Shown here in pieces: positions 7,892-15,673 of a DNA stretch of 33,331 nt; positions within the stretch are counted from its first letter, which is position 1, and every line of letters begins with the position of its first letter. Where the stretch lies: positions 1 through 33,331 of the forward strand of contig CAMHJC010000014.1 in assembly GCA_946185345.1 (NCBI GenBank), given 5' to 3'. The translations under genes and the position numbers were made by a program. The notes beneath the pieces were generated by a model that was not told the origin of the DNA, searched no databases, and worked only from the letters and a program-made list of their open reading frames with translations. Origin of the DNA: an uncultured Clostridia bacterium. GTDB lineage: Bacteria; Bacillota; Clostridia; Oscillospirales; Acutalibacteraceae.

Positions 7892-8308
7892 ATGATCACA
7901 CTTCTCACAGGCAAAAAAGGCTCCGGCAAGACAAAGAAGCTCATCGAACTGACTCACGAAGCAGTAGTCAATACCAAGGGCAATGTAGTCTGCATCGAAA
8001 AGGGCGACACACTCACATTTGACGTGGATCACAATGCAAGACTTGTCAATGTCGAGGGCTACGGCATCAACGGCTTTGAAGTATTCTACGGCTTCATCAG
8101 CGGACTTTGCGCCGGCAACTATGATATCACCGACATTCTGGTTGACTCCACACTCAAAATCGGCGGCACCGATCTCAACGCATTCACCTCTTTCCTGGCA
8201 AAGATCAAGATGCTCACCGATTCCGCAAAGGTCAACATCACATTCTCCGTTTCCGCCGATTCTGCGGAATTCCCGGAAGAGATCTTCAAGCTGGCTGAAA
8301 TTAAGTAA
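7892..8308 (+). CDS. Small P-loop NTP-binding protein, function unknown
   Basis: A 138-residue protein with a Walker A motif GKKGSGKT (residues 7-14) directly after the first strand (MITLLT) and a possible Walker B strand DITDILVDS near residue 84. The rest looks like an alternating alpha/beta NTPase fold with no added domain. It is too small for a kinase with a lid that I can recognise, and no substrate motif is visible. The start ATG at 7892 follows TTAGGAGGTC; the ATG inside that stretch (7885) is immediately followed by a stop. It lies 159 bp after pgi and just before the promoter of yceD-rpmF, so it may be cotranscribed with pgi. I do not recognise a named family and assign no role. Confidence 0.8.
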   Translation: MITLLTGKKGSGKTKKLIELTHEAVVNTKGNVVCIEKGDTLTFDVDHNARLVNVEGYGINGFEVFYGFISGLCAGNYDITDILVDSTLKIGGTDLNAFTSFLAKIKMLTDSAKVNITFSVSADSAEFPEEIFKLAEIK

Positions 8309-8328
8309 TAATAAATTAAAAAAATCTA

Positions 8329-8357
8329 TTGACAAAGCCGACTTGATTCTTTATAAT
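8329..8357 (+). promoter_or_regulatory. Sigma-A promoter of yceD-rpmF
   Basis: TTGACA (8329-8334), a 17-bp spacer and a perfect TATAAT (8352-8357), about 45 bp before the yceD start. Confidence 0.88.
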
Positions 8358-8401
8358 ATATTATCGAGTGTATAATTCTATACGAGGTGTATTATTCTAC
8401 T

Positions 8402-8899
8402 ATGCCGCTTGAATTAAATGATGTATTTGTCACACCGGACAGAAGTATCGATATCGACGATGTTTATGAGTATGATGATCTCTCGGCCGAAGGGGAGCAG
8501 CTGGTTGTTTCTCCCGTCAGGATAAAAGGTCAGATCAGAAATACCGGCGGTCTGGTGGAGCTGGGTTATAAGGCTGAATTCAGCTATTCCAAGCCTTGCG
8601 ACAGGTGCCTCGCCATCGCCGAAAAAGTGTTCAGACAGGACTTTGTCCACACACTGGCTCTTTCGGCCGAGAATGAGGACACGGATGACATCATAATTGT
8701 TGCGGGATACACTCTCGACCTTTTCAGTCTGGTCAGAGACGATATTCTTCTTGAGTTGCCTATCAAGCACCTCTGTTCTGAGGATTGCCTCGGGCTTTGT
8801 CCGAAATGCGGACATAATCTCAACGAGGGCAGCTGCGGCTGTAAGAAAGAGGCGGTTGATCCCAGAATGGCAGTTCTTGACGAGCTGCTGCAAGACTGA
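8402..8899 (+). CDS. yceD: YceD/DUF177 family protein
   Basis: The YceD family (DUF177) is widely encoded just before the L32 gene and in E. coli affects 23S rRNA accumulation. This 165-residue copy shows the family's cysteine pattern: CDRCL in the middle, then CSEDCLGLCPKCGHNLN and a final CGC, suggesting a metal site. The gene starts at ATG 8402 with GAGGTG 12 bases upstream, a slightly long gap; an in-frame GTG at 8387 would add five residues but overlaps that site. It is followed after 33 bp by rpmF, the conserved arrangement. Exact biochemical role is not settled for the family. Confidence 0.9.
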   Translation: MPLELNDVFVTPDRSIDIDDVYEYDDLSAEGEQLVVSPVRIKGQIRNTGGLVELGYKAEFSYSKPCDRCLAIAEKVFRQDFVHTLALSAENEDTDDIIIVAGYTLDLFSLVRDDILLELPIKHLCSEDCLGLCPKCGHNLNEGSCGCKKEAVDPRMAVLDELLQD

Positions 8900-8932
8900 T
8901 GGTTCTATATTTAATCAAGGAGGTGCTGAAGA

Positions 8933-9121
8933 ATGGCGGTACCAAAGAGAAAGACTTCTAAGGCAAGAAGAAACAGCAGACGTTCCAGCGTATGGAAGCT
9001 CGATGCTCCCACACTCGTGAAGTGCTCTCATTGCGGCGAGTACAAGAGACCTCACCGCATTTGCAGTAACTGCGGCTATTACAAGGGTCGTGAAGTTATA
9101 AAAATGGGCGAAGGCGAGTAA
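8933..9121 (+). CDS. rpmF: 50S ribosomal protein L32
   Basis: A 62-residue ribosomal protein of the large subunit. The start MAVPKRKTSKARRNSRRS is diagnostic for bL32, and the C-terminal half carries a zinc ribbon with CSHC and CSNC, the four-cysteine (C+) form. A strong AAGGAGGTG site lies 8 bases before the ATG. Coexpressed with yceD and closed by a strong terminator at 9149-9205. Confidence 0.97.
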   Translation: MAVPKRKTSKARRNSRRSSVWKLDAPTLVKCSHCGEYKRPHRICSNCGYYKGREVIKMGEGE

Positions 9122-9148
9122 TTTTCTTCTGACTTTGCAATCTGAAAG

Positions 9149-9205
9149 AAGCGGCTGAAATATCCGTGTCGGTTTTGCCGACAGATAGCAGCCGCTTTTT
9201 TATTT
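9149..9205 (+). terminator. Terminator after rpmF
   Basis: AAGCGGCTG (9149-9157) pairs with CAGCCGCTT (9189-9197), with an inner stem TGTCGG/CCGACA, followed by a T-rich tail. The next gene begins only 36 bp later and no promoter is seen between, so some read-through or a promoter within upstream DNA must feed it. Confidence 0.9.
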
Positions 9206-9240
9206 TCATTATCATCATTATCGAAGGGAGCGAAAAAAGC

Positions 9241-10557
9241 ATGTCCGTCACCGTCAGCAGCACACAGCCGGGCAGCATTGCCCGAAAGCACGGCATTGAG
9301 TGCGAGGACAGGATCGTTTCGATCAACGGCAACGAGATCAATGACATTCTCGATTACCGCTTTTATGAGACCGACCGCTTGCTGAACATCCTGCTGGAGA
9401 AACCCGACGGCAGCAGGAGAGAAATTACCCTGCGCAAGGGACAGTACGATTCTCTGGGCTTGGAATGCGGCACCTACCTGATGGACAGGCAGCGTTCCTG
9501 CCGCAACAAATGTGTGTTCTGCTTCATCGACCAGCTGCCGAAGGGCATGCGCCAGTCGCTGTACTTCAAGGACGACGACGACCGGCTTTCGTTTCTTTTC
9601 GGCAACTATATCACACTGACCAATATCGACGAGCGTGAGATCGACAGAATCATCAAAATGAGAATTTCGCCCGTCAATATTTCGGTTCACACCACCAATC
9701 CTGAACTTCGTGTGAAGATGATGAAAAATCCCCATGCGGGCGAGTCCCTGCGCTTCATCAGGAGATTGGCCGAGGGAGGAATCAGTCTCAACTGCCAGAT
9801 CGTTCTCTGTCCCGAATGGAACGACGGAGCGGAGCTTGACCGCACACTGAGCGACCTGACGGAACTCTGTCCGGCGGTGCAGAGCATTGCGGTGGTGCCT
9901 GTGGGACTCACAAGGCACCGTGAAGGTCTGGAAAAGCTGCGCATGTTCACTTCCGAAGAATGTGGGACGGTGATAGACCAGATCGAACGGTTCGGAGATA
10001 TCTGTGTTGAAAAATTCGGCAGCCGGATGGTATATCCGTCGGACGAATTTTACCTCAATGCCGGAAGGGAGATACACGGGGAGGAATTCTATGAGGATTA
10101 CGCCCAGCTGGAAAACGGCGTGGGAATGGTCTCGCTTCTCAGGAGCGAATTTACCTCCGCGGTGGAGGACGAAACAGGGGACGGCAGCGCCTACAGCGCC
10201 TCCATCGCCTGCGGATTAAGTATTGCGCCGATTTTGAAAGATTTACTTGACCTGGCGCAAAAAAAATGGCATAATGCTAATTGGAAGGTTTATCCCATAG
10301 TCAATAACTTTTTTGGGGAGAAAATCACCGTATCCGGTCTTATAACAGGACAAGACCTCGTTGCTCAGCTCAAGGGAAAGAAACTTGGCGACAGGCTGAT
10401 GATTTCATCTTCGATGCTCGACAGCACGGGTGAGGTTTTTCTTGACGACATGACGGTGGACGATTTGCAAAACGCACTGCATGTGCCTGTTGCGGTGGTA
10501 GGCAGCGACGGATATGAGCTGCTTGATGCGCTGCTGGGACGGTGCGAAGAAATCTGA
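9241..10557 (+). CDS. PDZ and radical-SAM protein with DUF512 domain
   Basis: A 438-residue protein of the family sometimes called TIGR03279/DUF512. An N-terminal PDZ-like domain (about 1-65, with the loop GSIARKHGIECEDRIVSING) precedes a radical-SAM cluster motif CRNKCVFC (Cys 87, 91 and 94), unusual because the three-residue first gap is followed by CFIDQLPKGMR. The C-terminal half is the DUF512 region. The enzyme would bind a 4Fe-4S cluster and SAM; its substrate is unknown. ATG 9241 has GAAGGGAG 10 bases upstream. Stop and der start are 29 bp apart, and this neighbourhood with der is common in Clostridia, which hints at a link to ribosome or RNA maturation, but that is inference. Confidence 0.88.
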   Translation: MSVTVSSTQPGSIARKHGIECEDRIVSINGNEINDILDYRFYETDRLLNILLEKPDGSRREITLRKGQYDSLGLECGTYLMDRQRSCRNKCVFCFIDQLPKGMRQSLYFKDDDDRLSFLFGNYITLTNIDEREIDRIIKMRISPVNISVHTTNPELRVKMMKNPHAGESLRFIRRLAEGGISLNCQIVLCPEWNDGAELDRTLSDLTELCPAVQSIAVVPVGLTRHREGLEKLRMFTSEECGTVIDQIERFGDICVEKFGSRMVYPSDEFYLNAGREIHGEEFYEDYAQLENGVGMVSLLRSEFTSAVEDETGDGSAYSASIACGLSIAPILKDLLDLAQKKWHNANWKVYPIVNNFFGEKITVSGLITGQDLVAQLKGKKLGDRLMISSSMLDSTGEVFLDDMTVDDLQNALHVPVAVVGSDGYELLDALLGRCEEI

Positions 10558-10586
10558 GCAAGGACTCAGAAAGGGAGAAAGAAAAA

Positions 10587-11915
10587 ATGTCAAAACCGAT
10601 AGTCGCAGTTGTGGGCCGTCCGAATGTGGGCAAGTCCACACTGTTCAATAAGCTTGTGGGACGCAGGCTCTCGATCGTGGAGGACACGCCTGGCGTCACA
10701 CGGGACAGAATTTACGGAGACAGCGAGTGGAGAAACCGTCCGTTCATGCTGATAGACACAGGCGGCATAGAGCCTGCCTCGGACGACGTGATTCTGTCAC
10801 AGATGCGCAGTCAGGCGCAGCTGGCCATAGATTCTGCGGATGTGATTGTCATGGTCACGGATATGCGTTCCGGCGTAGTGGCCACCGATATGGAAGTGGC
10901 CGCCATGCTGCAGAAAAGCGGCAGGCCGATCGTACTGTGTGTCAACAAATGCGATTCCGTGGGCGATCTGCCACCGGAATTCTATGAATTCTACAACCTT
11001 GGACTTGGCGAGCCGTATCCCGTATCGGCCGTACACGGCCACGGCACAGGCGATCTTCTGGATGCCGTCTTTGCCTACTTCCCCGACGAAGCGCCCGAGG
11101 AGCAGGACGAGGAATACATCAAGGTGGCCATCATCGGCAAACCGAACGCCGGAAAGTCTTCGCTGGTCAATAAGGTGGCCGGAGAGGAAAGGGTCATTGT
11201 TTCGGATATCGCCGGAACCACACGGGACGCCATTGACACGGTAGTGGAAAACGATAAGGGCAAATTCATTTTCATTGACACGGCAGGCATCCGCCGCAAG
11301 AGCCGCATCAAGGACAACGTGGAAAAATACAGTATCATCCGTGCCGAAGCGGCGGTTGATCGGGCCGATGTCTGTGTCATCATGATAGATGCGACAGAAG
11401 GCTTCACCGAGCAGGATTCAAAGGTCGCCGGCCTTGCCCATGAGAAGGGCAAGGGCTGCATTATCGCCGTCAACAAATGGGATGCGGTCGAGAAGGACGG
11501 CGGTACGATGAACACATTTCGCAAGAAGCTGGAAAATGATTTTTCGTTCATGTCCTATGCGCCCTTTATCTTCATTTCGGCCAAGACAGGACAGCGTGTC
11601 GACCGTCTGTTTGAACTGATCAAATATGTCTCCAACCAGAATTCCACCAGGATTTCCACCGGTATGCTCAACGATGTGCTGGCCGATGCGACTGCCAGGG
11701 TGCAGCCGCCTTCCGACAAGGGCAAACGGCTCAAGATTTACTACATCACACAGCCGTCCACCAAGCCGCCGACATTCGTGTGCTTTGTGAATAACGCCGA
11801 TCTTTTCCATTTTTCCTACCAGAGATATCTGGAAAACAAGATCCGCGAGACCTTCGGACTCGAAGGTACGCCTGTCCGCTTTATCATACGTGAGCGAGGC
11901 GACTCGAAGAAATAA
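10587..11915 (+). CDS. der: Ribosome biogenesis GTPase Der (EngA)
   Basis: A double GTPase needed for 50S subunit assembly. Two Ras-like G domains are visible: the first with P-loop GRPNVGKST and DTGG, the second with P-loop GKPNAGKSS, DTAG and the base-specificity motif NKWD. A C-terminal KH-like domain ends the 442-residue protein, the usual length. The first domain's specificity motif is NKCD. The ATG at 10587 is preceded by AAGGGAGA. The gene lies between the radical-SAM protein and plsY, probably as one transcript with gpsA. Confidence 0.97.
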   Translation: MSKPIVAVVGRPNVGKSTLFNKLVGRRLSIVEDTPGVTRDRIYGDSEWRNRPFMLIDTGGIEPASDDVILSQMRSQAQLAIDSADVIVMVTDMRSGVVATDMEVAAMLQKSGRPIVLCVNKCDSVGDLPPEFYEFYNLGLGEPYPVSAVHGHGTGDLLDAVFAYFPDEAPEEQDEEYIKVAIIGKPNAGKSSLVNKVAGEERVIVSDIAGTTRDAIDTVVENDKGKFIFIDTAGIRRKSRIKDNVEKYSIIRAEAAVDRADVCVIMIDATEGFTEQDSKVAGLAHEKGKGCIIAVNKWDAVEKDGGTMNTFRKKLENDFSFMSYAPFIFISAKTGQRVDRLFELIKYVSNQNSTRISTGMLNDVLADATARVQPPSDKGKRLKIYYITQPSTKPPTFVCFVNNADLFHFSYQRYLENKIRETFGLEGTPVRFIIRERGDSKK

Positions 11916-11966
11916 TCAACAGGTTGGTCATTCCCCGAAAATAATTTTTTTGCGGAGGTTAATACA

Positions 11967-12770
11967 ATGTATCTTTTATCCACATTCGGACTGCCGGTGC
12001 TGATCTCGGCCGTGATCGCCTATCTGCTCGGAAGCATCAGCTTTGCCATTCCCGTGACACGGCTGTTCACCGGCAAGGACATTCGCACAATGGGGAGCGG
12101 AAACGCTGGTTTTACCAATGTGCTGCGCTGTGTCAGCATTCCGGCGGCGGTGATCACCTTCATCGGCGATTTTGCCAAGGGCATCTGCTCGGTTTTTATC
12201 GGAGAAATGGTGTTTCACCTGATGTGCAGTTCGGTGACTGATATCGACCAGATTGCCAGAGTCGGCGCAGGCGTGGCAGGTCTTTTTGCCCTGCTGGGTC
12301 ATCTTTTTCCGTTGTATTTCGGATTCAAGGGCGGCAAGGGCGTGCTCATCAGCGCGGGAATTCTCTGTGCGCTTGACTGGCGCTGTTTCCTGGTGCTGCT
12401 GCTGATCTTTCTGGCGGCGCTGGCCATCACCAAGACCATCTCGAAGTGCTCGCTGACCGTTGCTTTTTTCTATCCGATCGTGACGCTTCTGATGAATTTG
12501 TACGTATACAAAGCCTTGAAAATCTGGATTCCGATGACAGTGATTGCGCTCTGCTTCTCGGTGGTTGTCACGTATATGCACCGCTCCAACATCAAGCGGA
12601 TTATCGAGGGAACCGAACCCAAGACCATTGCCAAAAAGAAGTCGGACGATGCCGGTGAACAGTCCGTCGGGAATGAATCCGTTGAAACTGACGCAGCCAA
12701 TGAGGTGTCTGACGCCGATCCTTCCGCACAGCCGGAGGACGGTGAAGGCGAAACCTCTGAAAATGCTTGA
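11967..12770 (+). CDS. plsY: Glycerol-3-phosphate acyltransferase PlsY with acidic tail
   Basis: Integral membrane enzyme that transfers the acyl group from acyl-phosphate to glycerol-3-phosphate, the first committed step of phospholipid synthesis. Conserved PlsY motifs are present: YLLGSISFA, the GSGNAGFTN loop, and GFKGGKGV. About five membrane segments cover residues 6-205. The protein is 267 residues, roughly 50 longer than most PlsY; the extra part is a hydrophilic, acidic, low-complexity tail (from about residue 213, rich in D, E, S, A). GGAGG lies 9 bases before the ATG. The next gene, gpsA, makes its substrate, and is 15 bp away. Confidence 0.95.
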   Translation: MYLLSTFGLPVLISAVIAYLLGSISFAIPVTRLFTGKDIRTMGSGNAGFTNVLRCVSIPAAVITFIGDFAKGICSVFIGEMVFHLMCSSVTDIDQIARVGAGVAGLFALLGHLFPLYFGFKGGKGVLISAGILCALDWRCFLVLLLIFLAALAITKTISKCSLTVAFFYPIVTLLMNLYVYKALKIWIPMTVIALCFSVVVTYMHRSNIKRIIEGTEPKTIAKKKSDDAGEQSVGNESVETDAANEVSDADPSAQPEDGEGETSENA

Positions 12771-12785
12771 GGGAGGCAATTATAT

Positions 12786-13790
12786 ATGAAAAAAATCACA
12801 GTTATGGGCTCCGGCGGCTGGGGTACCGCAATGGCGATGTCAGCTGCTTCCACAGGAAATGACGTCACCGTCTGGTCGGCTTTTCCGGAAGAAATCGAGC
12901 GAATCGTTGCGAGCGGCGAAAATCCGCTTCTGCCCGGCATCAAAATGCCGGAGGAACTGAAATTCACCTCTGACATTGAATCGGTGAAGCAGGCGGACAT
13001 CATCATCACCGCCGTGCCTTCATTTGCGGTGGCAGGTGTGGCTCAGAGAATAGCGGAAGTCGGAATTCCCGAGTCAACCGTTGTTGTCAATATCAGCAAG
13101 GGCTTTGACCCCAAGACATGCAACAGGCTTTCGCTTTCCATTCAGCAGGCGCTTCCGAATAACAAGGTTGCCGTGCTGTCCGGTCCTTCGCACGCCGAAG
13201 AGGTTGCCAGGTTCATTCCGACAGCGCTGGTTGCCGCTTCCACAGACAGAGACACGGCGCTCATGCTTCAGAAGTGCTTTACCACACCGAAGCTCAGAGT
13301 CTACACCAACAAAGACGTAGTCGGTGTGGAGCTTGGCGGCGCCATCAAGAATGTCATCGCCCTTGCCGCCGGAATCACCGACGGACTGGGACTGGGCGAC
13401 AATTCCAAGGCGGCGCTCATGACCAGAGGTCTGAGTGAAATAGGCAGACTCGGCAAGGCAATGGGCGGCAACGAAAAGACCTTTGCGGGTTTGACGGGTA
13501 TAGGCGACCTCATCGTCACCTGCACCAGTATGCACAGCCGCAACCGCCGCGCCGGAATTCTCATTGGCGAAGGAGTGCCGGTGGACGAAGCCATCAAAAA
13601 GATCGGAACGGTCGAAGGCTATCACGCCGCCAAACTGGCGCACGAGCTGAGAAGCCGCTACGATGTGGACATGCCGATTATGGACGCCTGCTACAAAGTC
13701 TGTTACGAGGGGGCCAATGCCGCCGAGGAAGTCGGTCTGCTGATGACCCGTCCGAGCCGTCACGAGGACGACGAAACCTGGCTGGACTGA
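12786..13790 (+). CDS. gpsA: Glycerol-3-phosphate dehydrogenase [NAD(P)+]
   Basis: Reduces dihydroxyacetone phosphate to sn-glycerol-3-phosphate, supplying PlsY. The 334-residue protein has an N-terminal Rossmann motif GSGGWGTAMA, the conserved NISKGFDP and SGPSHAEEVA stretches, and the substrate-site segment ELGGAIKNVIALAAGI with the catalytic Lys. The C-terminal helical domain is complete. GAGGGAGG lies 7 to 8 bases upstream of the ATG. Last gene of the radical SAM-der-plsY-gpsA run. A perfect 7-bp hairpin (13794-13810) follows the stop but has no T-run. Confidence 0.97.
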   Translation: MKKITVMGSGGWGTAMAMSAASTGNDVTVWSAFPEEIERIVASGENPLLPGIKMPEELKFTSDIESVKQADIIITAVPSFAVAGVAQRIAEVGIPESTVVVNISKGFDPKTCNRLSLSIQQALPNNKVAVLSGPSHAEEVARFIPTALVAASTDRDTALMLQKCFTTPKLRVYTNKDVVGVELGGAIKNVIALAAGITDGLGLGDNSKAALMTRGLSEIGRLGKAMGGNEKTFAGLTGIGDLIVTCTSMHSRNRRAGILIGEGVPVDEAIKKIGTVEGYHAAKLAHELRSRYDVDMPIMDACYKVCYEGANAAEEVGLLMTRPSRHEDDETWLD

Positions 13791-13814
13791 GGTGCGCAGC
13801 TGAGCTGCGCTAAT

Positions 13815-13849
13815 TGAATAGTGAATACTGAATAATGAACAGTGAATAA
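13815..13849. repeat. Five tandem 7-bp repeats TGAATAN
   Basis: TGAATAG, TGAATAC, TGAATAA, TGAACAG, TGAATAA run head to tail in the gap between gpsA and the HAD phosphatase, right after the hairpin GCGCAGC/GCTGCGC. Each unit carries a TGA or TAA-type stop in some frame. Possibly a slippage-prone spacer or the remnant of a dispersed repeat. Confidence 0.7.
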
Positions 13850-13897
13850 TTATGGAGCACTTTGCGCTGAAAATTAAAATGGAGAGGCTTTGATGAA

Positions 13898-14707
13898 ATG
13901 GGTTACAAGGGTTTGGTGATGGATATTGACGGGACGCTTTACAATTCCGTCAAATGCATAACAGAGCCTACCAGAAAGGCGATTTTCTGCGCCCGTGACG
14001 AGGGAAAGATCATCGTCATCGCGTCCGGCAGACCGATACCCGGCATTGCGGACGTTTCCCGCAGGCTGGAGTTTGCCGAAAAGGGCGGCTATATCATGGG
14101 CTGGAACGGCGGAAGGATCATCAACGTGCAGACCGGAGAGGTCATCTCCGAAACCCTGCTTCCGGACGGCATTGTGGCCGAAATAGCCGCCCTTGCCGCC
14201 GAATATGATGCGCCGGTGGTGGCTCATACATCAGATACGCTTGTTTCCGAAAGACCGGACGATCCGATCATTCAGCTGGAAGCGAGGCTGAACCGTCTGA
14301 CCGTCAGCAAAATCGACTCGCTGGCCGGTTACAGCGAAAAAAGACTCTACAAATGCATTGTCACCGGAAGCGATGAAAAGCTCGTACATCTGGAGCGGAT
14401 TGCGGCACGGCATTTTGCCGGCAGGCTCAGCGTGTACCGTTCCGAGCCGTATTTCCTTGAGATACTTCCCTTCGGAATAGACAAGGCGCATGCCATTGAC
14501 GTGCTGGCAAAGCATCTGGACATGACCAAGGATGATTTCATCGCCTGCGGAGACGGATTCAATGATCTGTCCATGATTCGGCACGCAGGTCTGGGTGTGG
14601 CGATGGCCAACGCTCAGAAGGCCGTCAAGCAGTGTGCCGATTATGTCACGGAATCATGTGACGAGGACGGACTTGTTACCGTTATTCAAAAATTCCTGTT
14701 GGCGTAA
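13898..14707 (+). CDS. Cof-type HAD-superfamily phosphatase
   Basis: A cytoplasmic sugar-phosphate-type phosphatase of the HAD class IIB (Cof) family, 269 residues. It has the nucleophile motif DIDGTLYNS near residue 8, a Ser/Thr motif (IVIASGR) near residue 41, a cap domain in the middle, and the Mg-binding C-terminal motif GDGFNDLSMI. Substrate cannot be predicted within this promiscuous family. The ATG at 13898 follows GAGAGG; an overlapping ATG at 13893 is out of frame. It is separated from gpsA by 107 bp with a hairpin and heptamer repeats, and closed by a terminator at 14719-14764. Confidence 0.9.
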   Translation: MGYKGLVMDIDGTLYNSVKCITEPTRKAIFCARDEGKIIVIASGRPIPGIADVSRRLEFAEKGGYIMGWNGGRIINVQTGEVISETLLPDGIVAEIAALAAEYDAPVVAHTSDTLVSERPDDPIIQLEARLNRLTVSKIDSLAGYSEKRLYKCIVTGSDEKLVHLERIAARHFAGRLSVYRSEPYFLEILPFGIDKAHAIDVLAKHLDMTKDDFIACGDGFNDLSMIRHAGLGVAMANAQKAVKQCADYVTESCDEDGLVTVIQKFLLA

Positions 14708-14718
14708 GCCGTTATCTT

Positions 14719-14764
14719 AACAAAAGCAGCTTTGATTCAATTCAAGGCTGCTTTTGTTTAATTT
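14719..14764 (+). terminator. Terminator after the HAD phosphatase
   Basis: AACAAAAGCAGC (14719-14730) pairs with GCTGCTTTTGTT (14747-14758), with an inner TTGA/TCAA pairing, followed by TAATTTTA. Confidence 0.85.
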
Positions 14765-14778
14765 TAATAAAAATTTCA

Positions 14779-14807
14779 TTGCAATCAATCATTAAATGGT
14801 GTATGAT
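14779..14807 (+). promoter_or_regulatory. Promoter of the nitroreductase gene
   Basis: TTGCAA (14779-14784), 17-bp spacer, TATGAT (14802-14807), 38 bp before the start codon. Confidence 0.7.
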
Positions 14808-14844
14808 ATTTTTAATGTGGATGAATGACGGGGAGGTGATGTGC

Positions 14845-15600
14845 ATGGAGATGAAAGACGCTGTTGTAGCGAGACGTTCGGTCAGGAAATACACCGGCCA
14901 GCCGCTGGATGAGCTTCTGATTGACGGACTTGCGGCCTTCATTTCGGAGATAAAACCTCTTCACGACAATATTCCGGTGGACGTGGTCCTGTACGGCAAG
15001 GATGATTTTCACAGGGAATTCGGGCGTTCGGCGATGTACCGCGCCACCGATTTCGTTGTTCTGCGTTCCGCCATGAATATTCAGGGATATCTGCAAAACG
15101 TGGGATTCATCGGGGAGCAGATTGCTCTGTGGCTCACCCACAAGGGCATTGCCAGCTGCTGGGCAGGCATGGCCAGGCAGAAGACGCAGCCTTCCAGAGG
15201 CGAGCTGCCTTATGTCATCTCAATCGAATTCGGCAGGGGGGATAATTCTCCCTTCAGAAGGATGCCGGAGGAATCTCCCCGGAAAAAGCTGCATGAGATC
15301 ATGCTGAATGAGATCAGCGATCCTGCATTTCTTCCGGTACTCGATGCCGGCAGGCTGGCTCCTTCGGCCGTGAATCTGCAGCCCGTCAGATACTTTACGG
15401 TTGACGACAGCATTTTCATCTGCCGCAAAAAGCCTGCCCTGAAGTACGGATATCTCGAAAACATGCAGCAAATCGACGTGGGCGCGGCGATGGCGAATAT
15501 GTACGTAATGTGCGGAGGCCAATGCACTTTTGTGCGGCAGAGCAATCCTCCCGTGCTGCCGGAGGACTGCATTTACGAATACACCATGCGCCTGAATTAA
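14845..15600 (+). CDS. TM1586-like nitroreductase family protein
   Basis: A 251-residue flavoenzyme-like protein. The N-terminal motif MKDAVVARRSVRKYTGQPL is typical of FMN-dependent nitroreductases, and the second half has LAPSAVNLQPVRYF, the other FMN-contacting segment, arranged as in the single-chain TM1586 subgroup (two half-domains in one chain). It would use NAD(P)H to reduce an unknown acceptor. The start ATG at 14845 has GGGAGGTGAT at ideal distance. A single-gene unit with its own promoter; 73 bp separates it from pfkA. Physiological role unknown. Confidence 0.85.
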   Translation: MEMKDAVVARRSVRKYTGQPLDELLIDGLAAFISEIKPLHDNIPVDVVLYGKDDFHREFGRSAMYRATDFVVLRSAMNIQGYLQNVGFIGEQIALWLTHKGIASCWAGMARQKTQPSRGELPYVISIEFGRGDNSPFRRMPEESPRKKLHEIMLNEISDPAFLPVLDAGRLAPSAVNLQPVRYFTVDDSIFICRKKPALKYGYLENMQQIDVGAAMANMYVMCGGQCTFVRQSNPPVLPEDCIYEYTMRLN

Positions 15601-15673
15601 TCAAGTAAAATATTGCATTTGCATTATTTATATTTTCAACCAATTTTTTAATTTTACCGGGAGGTAATGGACT

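Noticed and set aside
13794-13810. The hairpin after gpsA as an intrinsic terminator.
   Set aside because: The stem is perfect but is followed by TAATTGAATAG rather than a T-run.
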